Shown piece by piece: positions 1 to 9,179 of a stretch of DNA of 64,000 nucleotides. Both the position numbers and the translations under genes were made by a program. Where the stretch lies: assembly GCA_946628965.1 (NCBI GenBank), contig CAMOXI010000002.1, positions 1 to 64,000 of the forward strand, given 5' to 3'. A model generated the notes under the pieces. That model worked only from the letters and a program-made list of their open reading frames with translations. It made no database searches and was not told the DNA's origin. The stretch's first letter is position 1; the number at the start of each line of letters is the position of its first letter. The DNA is from an uncultured Clostridia bacterium. Its GTDB lineage: Bacteria; Bacillota; Clostridia; Oscillospirales; Oscillospiraceae.

Positions 1-595
1 GCGGCACCGTGGGGCCGGTGAGGATGATCTGCGCGTTCTGCGCAAGCTCCAGCAGCCGCGGCATGGTCTTGTTCACCGCGGCGGAACCCGTGATCACCGC
101 CACGTCGCACTGCGGCAGCAGATACTCGCAGGCGGTGTCCGGATAATCGCCGGGCTTGGGCTCCCGCTCCAGGATAAAATACTCCTTCGCCGCGGAAACC
201 AGCTGCTCTGTGATGCCGCTGTGATGCAGCAAGTGGCCCACAAAGCCCACCGTTTTGCCGGTAAGGTCGATGCCGGAGAGAGCGCTGTCAGTATAGAAGA
301 TGCTCTCGCTCTCCATGCGGGAGGGGCGGTTATAGCAGGCGTTCACGACCGCCATGCCCTCGCTGGCCTCCTCCAGGTTCCAGGAGAGCACGGCCTGCGC
401 CGCCTCCCGCGCGGGAAGGTTCAGCAGCGATTCAAACATGCGGGGAAAGCTCTCCCCCGCCGTGTGCATGGCAACGCCGGCCTGCCCATCACTCAGCACG
501 GCCGCCGTCCAGGACACGCCGCGCACGATGCGCGCGACCGTGGCGTCGTTATCGATGCCGTCCAGCAGAAGAGAATAAAACTGTTTCGTATCCAT
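1..595 (-). CDS. DUF4213/DUF364-type (putative heavy-metal chelation/Rossmann-like) protein, C-terminus truncated by window edge
   Basis: Reverse-strand reading from ATG at 595 gives MDTKQFYSLLLDGIDNDATVARIVRGVSWTAAV...LTGKTVGFVGHLLHHSGI...CDVAVITGSAAVNKTMPRLLELAQNAQIILTGPTVP, open to the window start. Confidence 0.7.
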   Translation of the reverse strand, partial: MDTKQFYSLLLDGIDNDATVARIVRGVSWTAAVLSDGQAGVAMHTAGESFPRMFESLLNLPAREAAQAVLSWNLEEASEGMAVVNACYNRPSRMESESIFYTDSALSGIDLTGKTVGFVGHLLHHSGITEQLVSAAKEYFILEREPKPGDYPDTACEYLLPQCDVAVITGSAAVNKTMPRLLELAQNAQIILTGPTVP

Positions 596-653
596 TGAAA
601 AACCGCCTGTAGAAATAGGAATGAATTATTATACCAGATTTCTCAGATATGGT

Positions 654-679
654 AAAGCCCCGGGCGTTCCCGGGGCTTT
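654..679. terminator. Perfect hairpin AAAGCCCCGGG/CCCGGGGCTTT downstream of plsY
   Basis: 11-bp perfect stem directly after the plsY stop. Confidence 0.6.
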
Positions 680-682
680 CAC

Positions 683-1300
683 TCACTTTGTCTCTTTCTT
701 TTTGTCGTCCGCCGCCTTGAAATCCGGCTCTGTCCCTTCCGCCAGGCGTTTGAGATTGCCCCGGTGCTGGAAGATCGCAATGCACGCGGCAACGATCGCC
801 AGGAGGATCTTCGGCGTGCCCACGCCGAAGAGGATCGCAGAAATCGCGATCGCCAGCGAAGCCGCCACAGAACCCGCCGAGACCTTCTTCGTCAGCAGCG
901 CCACGATCAGGAACACCACCACGATCGTCACGAACACGCGCCAGTCGATTGCAAGGCCCAGGGCCGCGCCGACCGAGATGCCCTTGCCGCCCTTGAACTC
1001 GTGAAAGACCGGGAAACAGTGCCCCAGCATGCAGGCGATGCCGCCCGCGGCGAGGCCCCAGTCCCCCATCAGCTTCCAGCCGATCCAGACAGAAAGGCCG
1101 GCCTTCGCCATATCGCAGACCAGCGTCAGGATGCCGGCTGCCCAGCCGTAGACCCGGGCCATATTGGTGGCGCCTGCGTTGCCGCTGCCCTTTTTGCGCA
1201 CGTCCCCTCCCCAGGCGTTCCGGGAGAGGAGGATCGAGGAGGAGAGGGAGCCCAGCAGATAGCCGATCACAAGGATAATCAGGAGTTTTCCAATATTCAT
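683..1300 (-). CDS. plsY: Glycerol-3-phosphate acyltransferase PlsY
   Basis: MNIGKLLIILVIGYLLGSLSSSILLSR...KKGSGNAGATNMARVYG...GHCFPVFHEFKGGKGISVGAALG motifs. Confidence 0.95.
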   Translation of the reverse strand: MNIGKLLIILVIGYLLGSLSSSILLSRNAWGGDVRKKGSGNAGATNMARVYGWAAGILTLVCDMAKAGLSVWIGWKLMGDWGLAAGGIACMLGHCFPVFHEFKGGKGISVGAALGLAIDWRVFVTIVVVFLIVALLTKKVSAGSVAASLAIAISAILFGVGTPKILLAIVAACIAIFQHRGNLKRLAEGTEPDFKAADDKKKETK

Positions 1301-1393
1301 CGTACATCTCCGGATTCAATTCAAAAAGTAAAAATAATTATAATCCCGGTCTCTTCGCTTTGCAAGGATTTCGCTTGACAGTTTTCAGATTAT

Positions 1394-2047
1394 TCAAAAC
1401 GCATCGGGGTTCCGGAACAGCGTCCAGGGATACTGAGCCGGTGGCAGGGCGCAGAAGTCCAGGCGCTCCCCGCTCTGCGGGTGGGTAAAGCCGATCCGGT
1501 GCGACCAGAGCGCGAGCTCGCAGGAATCCGCCGGTTCCGCGTATTTCCTCTCCCCCAGCAGCGGCAGACCGCGGGAGGCAAACTGGACGCGGATCTGGTG
1601 GGTGCGCCCGGTCTCCAGTTCGATGCGCACCAGGCTCCGGTCCCCGCTGCGGCCGATCGTCACATAGCGCAGCCGCGCCTCCTGCACGTCCTTGCCCGGC
1701 GCGTCGGCGACAAAGGTCATCTTCCGCGCCCTGTCCCGCCGCAGGAGGTCCCGCAGCTCGCCCTCCGGCTCCGTCACGCCGTTCACCACGGCCAGATATT
1801 CCTTGTGAAACTCTCCCTCGCGTATCTGCCGCGAGAGCTCGGAGGCGCTCTGCGCGCTTCCCGCCAGCACCATCACGCCGCCCACGACCCGATCCAGCCG
1901 GTGCACGGTGCGCACATCCGCCTTCTCATCGCCAAGCTCCTGCCGCAGCAGCTCCGGCAGGCCGCCCGGCTCGTCGGTGGAGAGCACACGCGGCGGCTTC
2001 AGGCAGACCAGGATCGCCTCGTCCCGATAGAGAATCTCCAATTCCAT
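1394..2047 (-). CDS. RluA-family pseudouridine synthase
   Basis: VHRLDRVVGGVMVLAGS, LETGRTHQIRVQFASRGLPLLGERKY motifs; start at MELEILYRDEAILVCLKPP. Confidence 0.9.
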   Translation of the reverse strand: MELEILYRDEAILVCLKPPRVLSTDEPGGLPELLRQELGDEKADVRTVHRLDRVVGGVMVLAGSAQSASELSRQIREGEFHKEYLAVVNGVTEPEGELRDLLRRDRARKMTFVADAPGKDVQEARLRYVTIGRSGDRSLVRIELETGRTHQIRVQFASRGLPLLGERKYAEPADSCELALWSHRIGFTHPQSGERLDFCALPPAQYPWTLFRNPDAF

Positions 2048-2142
2048 CACCTCTTCAGCCCATTTTAACACATCCCGCGCTCTTTGCAAACCGGGATTTG
2101 TGTGGTATAGTAGATTGAATATATATGGTCTCGGAGGCATTC

Positions 2143-3297
2143 ATGGACGAACAGCGCATCCAATCCTGCCCGCACACGAAGAAATGCGGCGGCTGCCAGC
2201 TGCAGCACCTGCCCTATGAGCGGCAGCTCAACCAGAAACAGCGCCGGGTGCAGGAGCTGCTGGGCGGCTTCGGGCCTGTCCTGCCCATTCTGGGCATGGA
2301 GGAGCCGACGCACTACCGCAACAAGGTGACAGCCGCTTTCGCCCTGGATCGGAACCGGAGAATCGTCTCCGGCATCTACCAGCCGGGGAGCCACGCGGTG
2401 GTGCCGGTGGACTCCTGCCTCATTGAGGACGAGACCGCCGACCGCATCATCGTGGACATCCGCAGCATGCTGCCTGATTTCAAGATCAAGGTCTTTGACG
2501 AGCGCAGCGGCACCGGCTGGCTGCGGCATGTGCTGGTGCGCCGGGGCTTTGCCACGGGCGAAGTGCTGGTGGTGCTGGTGGCGGTGAGCCCCATCTTCCC
2601 CACGCAGAAGCCTTTTGTGAAGGCCCTCCGGGAAAAGCGCCCGGAGATCACCTCCGTCGTATTAAATATCAACGACCGCTTCGGGCCCGTGGTGCTGGGC
2701 ACCCGGGAGAAGGTACTCTGCGGCGAGGGGTATATCGAGGATGTGCTTTGCGGTCACCGCTTCCGCATCTCGCCCCGCTCCTTCTACCAGATCAATCCCG
2801 TGCAGACCGAAAAGCTCTACCGCACGGCGGTGGACTTTGCGGGCCTCACCGGGACGGAGACCGTGCTGGACGCTTACTGCGGCATCGGCACCATCGGCAT
2901 CACCGCAAGCGACAGGGCCAAACAGGTCATCGGCGTGGAGCTCAACCGGGACGCGGTGGCGGACGCCATCGCCAACGCCCGCCTGAACGGCATCAAAAAC
3001 TGCTGGTTCACCGCCGGGGACGCCGGGGAATACATGGAACAGATGGCGCGCGACGGCATGCGGCCGGATTTGGTTTTTCTCGACCCGCCCCGGGCCGGGA
3101 GCGATGAGCGCTTTCTCTCCTCTCTGCTGCGCGCCGCGCCGAAAAAGGTGGTCTACGTCTCCTGCGATCCGGAGACCCTGGCCCGTGACCTTGCCGTGCT
3201 GACCAAAGGCGGCTACAGGGTGCAGAAGATCCAGCCGGTGGACATGTTCCCGTATACGAAACATATCGAGTGCGTGTGCCTGCTCACCCTTCGCTGA
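2143..3297 (+). CDS. rlmD: 23S rRNA (uracil-5-)-methyltransferase, RlmD/TrmA family
   Basis: Fe-S Cys motif CPHTKKCGGCQLQH, FLDPPRAGSD, YVSCDPETLARDL; GGAGG upstream of MDEQ. Confidence 0.9.
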   Translation: MDEQRIQSCPHTKKCGGCQLQHLPYERQLNQKQRRVQELLGGFGPVLPILGMEEPTHYRNKVTAAFALDRNRRIVSGIYQPGSHAVVPVDSCLIEDETADRIIVDIRSMLPDFKIKVFDERSGTGWLRHVLVRRGFATGEVLVVLVAVSPIFPTQKPFVKALREKRPEITSVVLNINDRFGPVVLGTREKVLCGEGYIEDVLCGHRFRISPRSFYQINPVQTEKLYRTAVDFAGLTGTETVLDAYCGIGTIGITASDRAKQVIGVELNRDAVADAIANARLNGIKNCWFTAGDAGEYMEQMARDGMRPDLVFLDPPRAGSDERFLSSLLRAAPKKVVYVSCDPETLARDLAVLTKGGYRVQKIQPVDMFPYTKHIECVCLLTLR

Positions 3298-3321
3298 GAA
3301 CCAAAGAAAGACAGAATACCT

Positions 3322-5046
3322 ATGAAGAAAAAACATGCCCCTCTGGCTTTCATGGTGAATACGATGATCATCGTGATCACTCTCGCCATCTCCCTGTCGC
3401 TGGTGGCCATCTGTGACAGAGCGTACCGGGAAGCCGTACTGGCGCCCTACGAGGATCAAATCCGGGACGCTGAGATCCAATGCTCTGCACTGGTGCCCTA
3501 TCTGGAGCATTTTGCGCCTTATCTGGGCACGGAGGAACTGCAGGCTGCCAAAGAGGGCGCCGGCACCGGGGAGGATCATCTGATCGCCTGGATGGAGCAG
3601 CAGCCCTATTCGGGCACCGAAGCCGGCATTCGAGACAGTGCCAACCTGTTTATAGACTGGACCGAAACCGACTTGCTTCTGTATGCGATGATGGAATCCG
3701 GCGATTATGACGAGGTTTGTGCCGAGGTCGTAAAGGACGGTACTGTCTACCGGGTCGCCCACTGCAACAGAAGGACGCGGAGCTATTCCTCCAATAAAGA
3801 TTTCGGGCTGGAGGAATCCTTCCTGGATCTGCCCGTGGAAGAAATCAGCGATCCGACGCTCATTCATGTCAGGGTCAACGACACCCGGCTGCTTGCACAT
3901 CTGGAGCGCTTTGCGCTGAAGAACGGTGAGGGGCGGATCTGGCTGAGCTACGATATGACCGAGCCCGATCGTGAACACCGCTTCTTCCTGCTCAACAGCA
4001 TCCTCTATGTTCTGGTCCTGACAGTCATCGCGTCCGCAGTCAGCAGTTTTCTGCTGCGGCGCAACGTTACACGGCCCATCCAGAAGCTGGCCCGGGTCAC
4101 GAAGGCGTTCAGGCCGGAAGAGGACGGGCGCTATTCCCCTGACAAGACCAGCTGGGAGGATCTGCGCCCCGGCAACGAGCTCGGCGAACTGAGCCGGGAC
4201 ATCCACGCCATGCAGGCCGGCATCGTTGAGAACACTGAGACGCTCTTCCGCATGACCGCCGAAAAGGAGCGTATCGGCACGGAGCTGTCCTTGGCCGCAC
4301 GGATCCAGGAGAGCATGCTTCCCGACGGCCGCCGCCCCTTCCCCGGGAAAAAAGAGTTTTCGCTCTCCGCCTCCATGTCCCCCGCCAAAGAGGTGGGCGG
4401 CGACTTCTATGACTTTTTCCTGATCGACGAAGATCATCTGGCTCTGGTGATGGCGGACGTGAGCGGGAAGGGTGTTCCCGGCGCGCTGTTCATGATGGTC
4501 ACCAAGGCGATCCTGAAAAACAACGCCTTCATCGGCAAGAGCGCTGCCGAGATCCTTGAACTCACCAATGACACGATCTGCTCCGGCAACAGGGTAGAGA
4601 TGTTCGTGACCGTCTGGCTGGGGATCCTGGAGATCTCCACCGGAACGATCACCGCCGCCAACGCCGGGCACGAGTATCCCGTGATCTATCAGGCTTCCTC
4701 CGGGAGATTCGAGCTGTTCCGGGATCCTCACGGCTTCGTCCTCGGCGGCATGGAAGATATGCTCTATAATGACTACTCGTTCCGGCTGAACCCCGGCGAC
4801 AAGCTTTTCGTCTACACCGACGGTGTGCCGGAGGCGGCGAGAAGCAGCGGAGAGCTTTTTGGAAACGAGCGAATGCTTGAGGCGCTGAATGAAAATGCCG
4901 CCTGCGCTCCGGAAGAACTCCTCGCACAGGTACGCAACGCCGTGGATGCTTTTGCGGGCGAGGCAGATCAGTTTGATGACCTGACCATGCTTTGCCTCGA
5001 ATATCACGGGCCGGAGAACCCGGCTTCGGTTCCGGATGGGCCCTGA
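3322..5046 (+). CDS. Membrane-anchored HAMP + SpoIIE/RsbU-type PP2C serine phosphatase
   Basis: Two TM segments flanking an extracytoplasmic region, then AARIQESMLP, KEVGGDFYDFF, ADVSGKGVPGALFM, NAGHEYP, DQFDDLTMLCLEY. Confidence 0.9.
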   Translation: MKKKHAPLAFMVNTMIIVITLAISLSLVAICDRAYREAVLAPYEDQIRDAEIQCSALVPYLEHFAPYLGTEELQAAKEGAGTGEDHLIAWMEQQPYSGTEAGIRDSANLFIDWTETDLLLYAMMESGDYDEVCAEVVKDGTVYRVAHCNRRTRSYSSNKDFGLEESFLDLPVEEISDPTLIHVRVNDTRLLAHLERFALKNGEGRIWLSYDMTEPDREHRFFLLNSILYVLVLTVIASAVSSFLLRRNVTRPIQKLARVTKAFRPEEDGRYSPDKTSWEDLRPGNELGELSRDIHAMQAGIVENTETLFRMTAEKERIGTELSLAARIQESMLPDGRRPFPGKKEFSLSASMSPAKEVGGDFYDFFLIDEDHLALVMADVSGKGVPGALFMMVTKAILKNNAFIGKSAAEILELTNDTICSGNRVEMFVTVWLGILEISTGTITAANAGHEYPVIYQASSGRFELFRDPHGFVLGGMEDMLYNDYSFRLNPGDKLFVYTDGVPEAARSSGELFGNERMLEALNENAACAPEELLAQVRNAVDAFAGEADQFDDLTMLCLEYHGPENPASVPDGP

Positions 5047-5104
5047 AAGGCAGCCGGTATTTGTTCCCCTCTCTCCTGAAGCTCGGCAGTAAAGGGTGAT
5101 AATC

Positions 5105-6742
5105 ATGAACACATTCAAAGATCTGCGCTCCAATATGGCCATGAACGTGATCGGCGGTCTGGTCGCTCTGATCCTGCTGTTTGGCCTGATCGTCAGCATC
5201 ATCGGCTACATCTGCTTTGTCGACGCGTTCAAGAGCGAATACTCCACGGTCACCTATCACATGGCGCAGGCCGCGACGGTGACCGTCAACGGCGATCACA
5301 TCGACCGCTACCTCGCAGGCGAGGAGGACATTGAGTACGCAGTCACCCAGCGCAGGCTGGACTCTCTCTCCCGCAAGCTGAACGTCTCCCTGGTCTATGT
5401 CATCGCCGTCGACCGGAGCGACTACGGCAGCTTCGTCTCCGTCTTCAACGCGGTCAACAACGATGTGGACGATACCGCCTATACCGCCTGGGATCTGGGC
5501 TACCGGCGCGAGACCACGAACGACGAATATGCGCAGAAATATCGCGCGATCTATGAGGACGGCTCCCCCTACGAGACTGTGTTCCGTCTCAATCCCCCGG
5601 GTGACCAGCACCCCCATATCACCACGCTGGTTCCCGTAAACAGTACCGATGGCGAGGTCACGGCGATCCTCTGCATCCAGCGGCCCATCTCGGAGATGAC
5701 CAACGCCGTGGAGCCCTATGTCCGCATGATCCTCTTCGGCGCCGTGCTGATGGTCATCGTCATCTCCGCCCTGGCGGCAAACTTCCTGCGAAAATCCATC
5801 ATCACCCCGGTGGAAACCGTGGCCGATGAAGCGGCCCGCTTCGCCAAGGAGCACACCAAGAGCACGCCTCTCGGCGATCTCAGCAGATATGACGTGATAT
5901 GCAACCTCGTCGGCTCCATCAATTCCATGGAGACGGACATGGTCACTTATATCGACGATCTGACCGCCGTCACCGCCGAGCAGGAGCGCATGGGGGCCGA
6001 ACTCTCCATCGCCGCGACGATCCAGAAAGACTCTCTGCCCGAGGTGTTCCCGGCCTTCCCCGACCGGCATGAATTTGACATCTACGCCTCCATGGACCCC
6101 GCCCGCGAGGTCGGCGGCGACTTCTATAACTTCTTCCTCATCGACGAGGATCACCTGGCCGTCGTCATTGCGGACGTCTCCGGCAAGGGGATCCCGGCCT
6201 CCCTCTTCATGATGGTCACCAACATCCTCATCAGCGACCGGGCGCAGATGGGCGGCAGCCCCGCAGAGATCTTCCGCTTTGTAAACGACAACATCTGCAC
6301 CCACAACCGCGCGGACATGTTCGTGACCGTGTGGCTGGGCATCCTGGAGATCTCCACCGGGCATATGGTCTGCGGCAACGCTGGCCACGAGTACCCCGCG
6401 CTCTGCCGCAGCGGCGGCGACTTTGCAGTGCTGAAGGACCGGCACGGCTTTGTGCTCGGCGGCATGGAGGGGATGCGGTATCAGAACTACGAACTGGATC
6501 TCAGCCGCGGGGACAAGCTGTTCCTGTACACCGACGGTCTGCCGGAGGCGACCGCTCTCGACGGGAAGATGTACACCGTCGAACGGATGGTCGAGACGCT
6601 CAACGAGCAGAAGGACGGCACGCCCCGGGAGATTCTGGAGCATGTCACCCGGCGGGTCAGCGACTTTGCCGCCGGCGCCGAGCAGTTTGACGATCTGACC
6701 ATGCTCTGCCTGGAATACCGGGGGCCGGACGCCCAACACTGA
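5105..6742 (+). CDS. Membrane-anchored HAMP + SpoIIE/RsbU-type PP2C serine phosphatase (paralog of preceding gene)
   Basis: AATIQKDSLP, REVGGDFYNFF, ADVSGKGIPASLFM, NAGHEYP, EQFDDLTMLCLEYRGPD. Confidence 0.9.
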   Translation: MNTFKDLRSNMAMNVIGGLVALILLFGLIVSIIGYICFVDAFKSEYSTVTYHMAQAATVTVNGDHIDRYLAGEEDIEYAVTQRRLDSLSRKLNVSLVYVIAVDRSDYGSFVSVFNAVNNDVDDTAYTAWDLGYRRETTNDEYAQKYRAIYEDGSPYETVFRLNPPGDQHPHITTLVPVNSTDGEVTAILCIQRPISEMTNAVEPYVRMILFGAVLMVIVISALAANFLRKSIITPVETVADEAARFAKEHTKSTPLGDLSRYDVICNLVGSINSMETDMVTYIDDLTAVTAEQERMGAELSIAATIQKDSLPEVFPAFPDRHEFDIYASMDPAREVGGDFYNFFLIDEDHLAVVIADVSGKGIPASLFMMVTNILISDRAQMGGSPAEIFRFVNDNICTHNRADMFVTVWLGILEISTGHMVCGNAGHEYPALCRSGGDFAVLKDRHGFVLGGMEGMRYQNYELDLSRGDKLFLYTDGLPEATALDGKMYTVERMVETLNEQKDGTPREILEHVTRRVSDFAAGAEQFDDLTMLCLEYRGPDAQH

Positions 6743-6772
6743 TCGAAATACATACTGAAAAGAGAACCCGAC

Positions 6773-7876
6773 ATGGCACATATCCGTTCTTTTCTCAAGC
6801 GCGAACCCGTGCTGATGGCGGTCGTGCTGGCCGCGCTCGTCAGCTGCTTTCTCGTGCCGCCGGACGCGGCTTACCTCCATTATCCTGACTTTCGCACGCT
6901 GGCCCTGCTCTACTGCCTGATGACGGTGGTGGCCGGGCTGCGCAGCGCCGGCTTTTTCTCCGCCCTGTCCCATATCCTGTGCGAGAAGGTGGAGAGCGTG
7001 CGCCTGCTGGGGCTTACGCTGGTGCTGCTGTGCTTTTTCAGTTCCATGCTCGTCACCAACGACGTGGCGCTGCTGACCTTTGTCCCCTTCGCGGTGGTGG
7101 TGCTGGGTATGGCCCACCGGAAGAAGGATCTGATCCTCGTTGTGGTGCTGCAGACCGTGGCCGCCAATCTGGGCAGCATGCTCACCCCGGTGGGCAATCC
7201 GCAGAACTTATATCTCTACTCGTACTATGACCTGGGCTTCGGCGATTTTCTGCGCATCACGGGGCCGGTCTGGCTTCTGTCTCTCGTGCTCTGCGCGCTG
7301 GGCTGCCTGCTGCTCCCCCATGAGAAGCTGAGCCTCTTTCTCGGAGAGAAGCCTGAGACCGACAAAAAGCGGCTCCTGTTCTATGCCGCGCTCTTTGTCG
7401 TCTGCCTGCTGGTGGTGCTGCGGGTCCTGCACTGGGCTGCAATGCTGCTGATCGTCCTCGCGACGCTCGCGGTCTTTGACCGGAAAGCCTTGCTGCAGGC
7501 GGACTTTCTGCTGCTTCTGACCTTCGTGGCCTTCTTCGTCTTCTCCGGCAATCTCGCCCGGGTGGACTCGGTGGACAGGCTGCTCCGCGGCCTTCTGCAG
7601 GGGCGGGAATTTCCCGTCTCAATGCTTGCAAGCCAGGTCATCAGCAATGTGCCCGCGGCGCTGCTGCTCTCCGGCTTTACCGGCAATGCCCGGGCACTGA
7701 TCCTGGGCGTGAACATCGGCGGGCTGGGGACGCCCATCGCAAGCCTTGCCAGTCTCATCAGCATGAAGCTCTATTCCCATTCGGAGCACGCACACACGGG
7801 CCGATACCTGCTGGTTTTCAGCGGCATCAATCTCCTGCTGCTGGCGCTTCTGTCCGCCGCGCAGGCGCTGCTGTAA
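6773..7876 (+). CDS. SLC13/ArsB-NhaD-like anion permease
   Basis: Polytopic hydrophobic protein; MVTNDVALLTFVPF, LTPVGNPQNLYLYS, SNVPAALLLSGF motifs of the ion transporter superfamily. Confidence 0.85.
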   Translation: MAHIRSFLKREPVLMAVVLAALVSCFLVPPDAAYLHYPDFRTLALLYCLMTVVAGLRSAGFFSALSHILCEKVESVRLLGLTLVLLCFFSSMLVTNDVALLTFVPFAVVVLGMAHRKKDLILVVVLQTVAANLGSMLTPVGNPQNLYLYSYYDLGFGDFLRITGPVWLLSLVLCALGCLLLPHEKLSLFLGEKPETDKKRLLFYAALFVVCLLVVLRVLHWAAMLLIVLATLAVFDRKALLQADFLLLLTFVAFFVFSGNLARVDSVDRLLRGLLQGREFPVSMLASQVISNVPAALLLSGFTGNARALILGVNIGGLGTPIASLASLISMKLYSHSEHAHTGRYLLVFSGINLLLLALLSAAQALL

Positions 7877-7921
7877 TCCGCGGTCCATGAAAGATCGGGA
7901 AAAGAAAAAGGGGGCTGCACT

Positions 7922-8971
7922 TTGGAAATCATGACATCCGTCACCATCGAAACGCCGTCCGGCAGCAAGACGCTCTCGGTATGCTGCGGCGACGTCGCAG
8001 GCTGGGAGAAGCCTCTCGACGTGATGACCGTCTCCGCCTTTGCCGGCGATTATGCGCCGGTGCCGCGCACCATGATCGGGGCTCTGGAGCAGCAGGGGAT
8101 CTCTGTCTCCGCGCTGGCCGCGCAGCCTGCGCTGGATCTGAGGCGCTTCAGTCATGTCTGGCTCTCCGAACGGATCCAAAACAGCAGGCTCCCCATTTCC
8201 CGCATCGGCTGCATCGAAATGCGGCAGCCCGGCCGACATCCGAGCGAGCAGGAATCCGACATTCTTTCCGCCATCCGCGCCTATTTCCGTATGCTGGACC
8301 TGGCCTCCGTCTCCGGGACGAAGATCCGGACGCTGGCCCTGCCGGTCCTCGGCACCGGCAATCAGGCGCTCTCCCTTGAACTGATCGCCCCTCCCATCAT
8401 CAGTGAATGTCTCCGCTATCTGCGGCTGAATGAGGACATACAGGAGATCAGCATCTTCGCGCGCAGCGCTTCCAAGGCTTACCGCATGGCAAAGGCGCTG
8501 GACAGTTCCTACGCGCTCGTCCGCAGCAGGGCGGAGAAGCCGAAGCAGCCGGACAGCAGTCTGCCCCTGGCTTTCATCAGCTACGCCGGCGCCGACCGCA
8601 ACGTGGCGGACAATCTCTGCGCCAAGCTGGAGGCCGCCGGGATCCCGGTCTGGTACGCGCCGCGCAACGTGGATACCAACGACTATGCCAGCTCCATTGT
8701 GAGCGCCATCTCCCGCTGCAGCCACTTTATTGTCATCGTCAGCAGGAACAGCCTCCAGTCCGAGCATGTGCTCAACGAGGTGGATCTGGCCTTTGAGGAG
8801 CTGGGCCGGAAGATCCGGCTCTGCCCGCTGAAGCTGGACGGGGAGCAGCTGGGTCCCGCCTTCAAATACTATCTTTCGCGGCAGCACTGGATGGAAGCCA
8901 GCCTTCCGCCGCTGGAGGCAAGACTCACGGAATTTGTGGCGAAGCTCCGCGGGGAGCTTTCAAACGGCTGA
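7922..8971 (+). CDS. Macro-like N-terminal domain fused to C-terminal TIR domain
   Basis: N-terminal IRTLALPVLGTGNQALSLELIAPPIISECLRYL resembles the macro-domain GTG loop and helix; C-terminal PLAFISYAGADRNVADNLCAKLEAAGIPVWYAPRNV...SRNSLQSEHVLNEVDLAFEEL is TIR. TTG (7922) or ATG (7931) start. Confidence 0.8.
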   Translation: MEIMTSVTIETPSGSKTLSVCCGDVAGWEKPLDVMTVSAFAGDYAPVPRTMIGALEQQGISVSALAAQPALDLRRFSHVWLSERIQNSRLPISRIGCIEMRQPGRHPSEQESDILSAIRAYFRMLDLASVSGTKIRTLALPVLGTGNQALSLELIAPPIISECLRYLRLNEDIQEISIFARSASKAYRMAKALDSSYALVRSRAEKPKQPDSSLPLAFISYAGADRNVADNLCAKLEAAGIPVWYAPRNVDTNDYASSIVSAISRCSHFIVIVSRNSLQSEHVLNEVDLAFEELGRKIRLCPLKLDGEQLGPAFKYYLSRQHWMEASLPPLEARLTEFVAKLRGELSNG

Positions 8972-9021
8972 ATCCGCCGCAGTCCGCCTGTCTCAGATCA
9001 GAAATACGGGGAGGAAATCCT

Positions 9022-9168
9022 ATGAACACCACATGGATCCGGCGTCTGTACGACGCGGGCACCCGCCTGGAGATCCGGGCGGACAGGTTTATCGAGGTCA
9101 TTCTCTGGGGCGCGCTGCTCAAGCGCCTCGGGGCAAAAGGAAAAACAAAGCGGCGCAGAGGGCGCTGA
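9022..9168 (+). CDS. 48-aa basic small ORF between the TIR and CPBP genes
   Basis: GGAGG 6-8 nt upstream of ATG; MNTTWIRRLYDAGTRLEIRADRFIEVILWGALLKRLGAKGKTKRRRGR, stop 12 nt before the next start; not in supplied ORF track. Confidence 0.5.
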   Translation: MNTTWIRRLYDAGTRLEIRADRFIEVILWGALLKRLGAKGKTKRRRGR

Positions 9169-9179
9169 GAGGAGAAAAA

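Noticed and set aside
2662-7117. Long minus-strand ORFs (846 and 822 aa)
   Set aside because: Antisense to rlmD, both SpoIIE phosphatases and the permease, whose sense frames carry clear conserved motifs
7922-8971. Canonical Thoeris system
   Set aside because: No separate ThsA-type effector with ThsB pair; macro-like and TIR domains are fused and the neighbours differ
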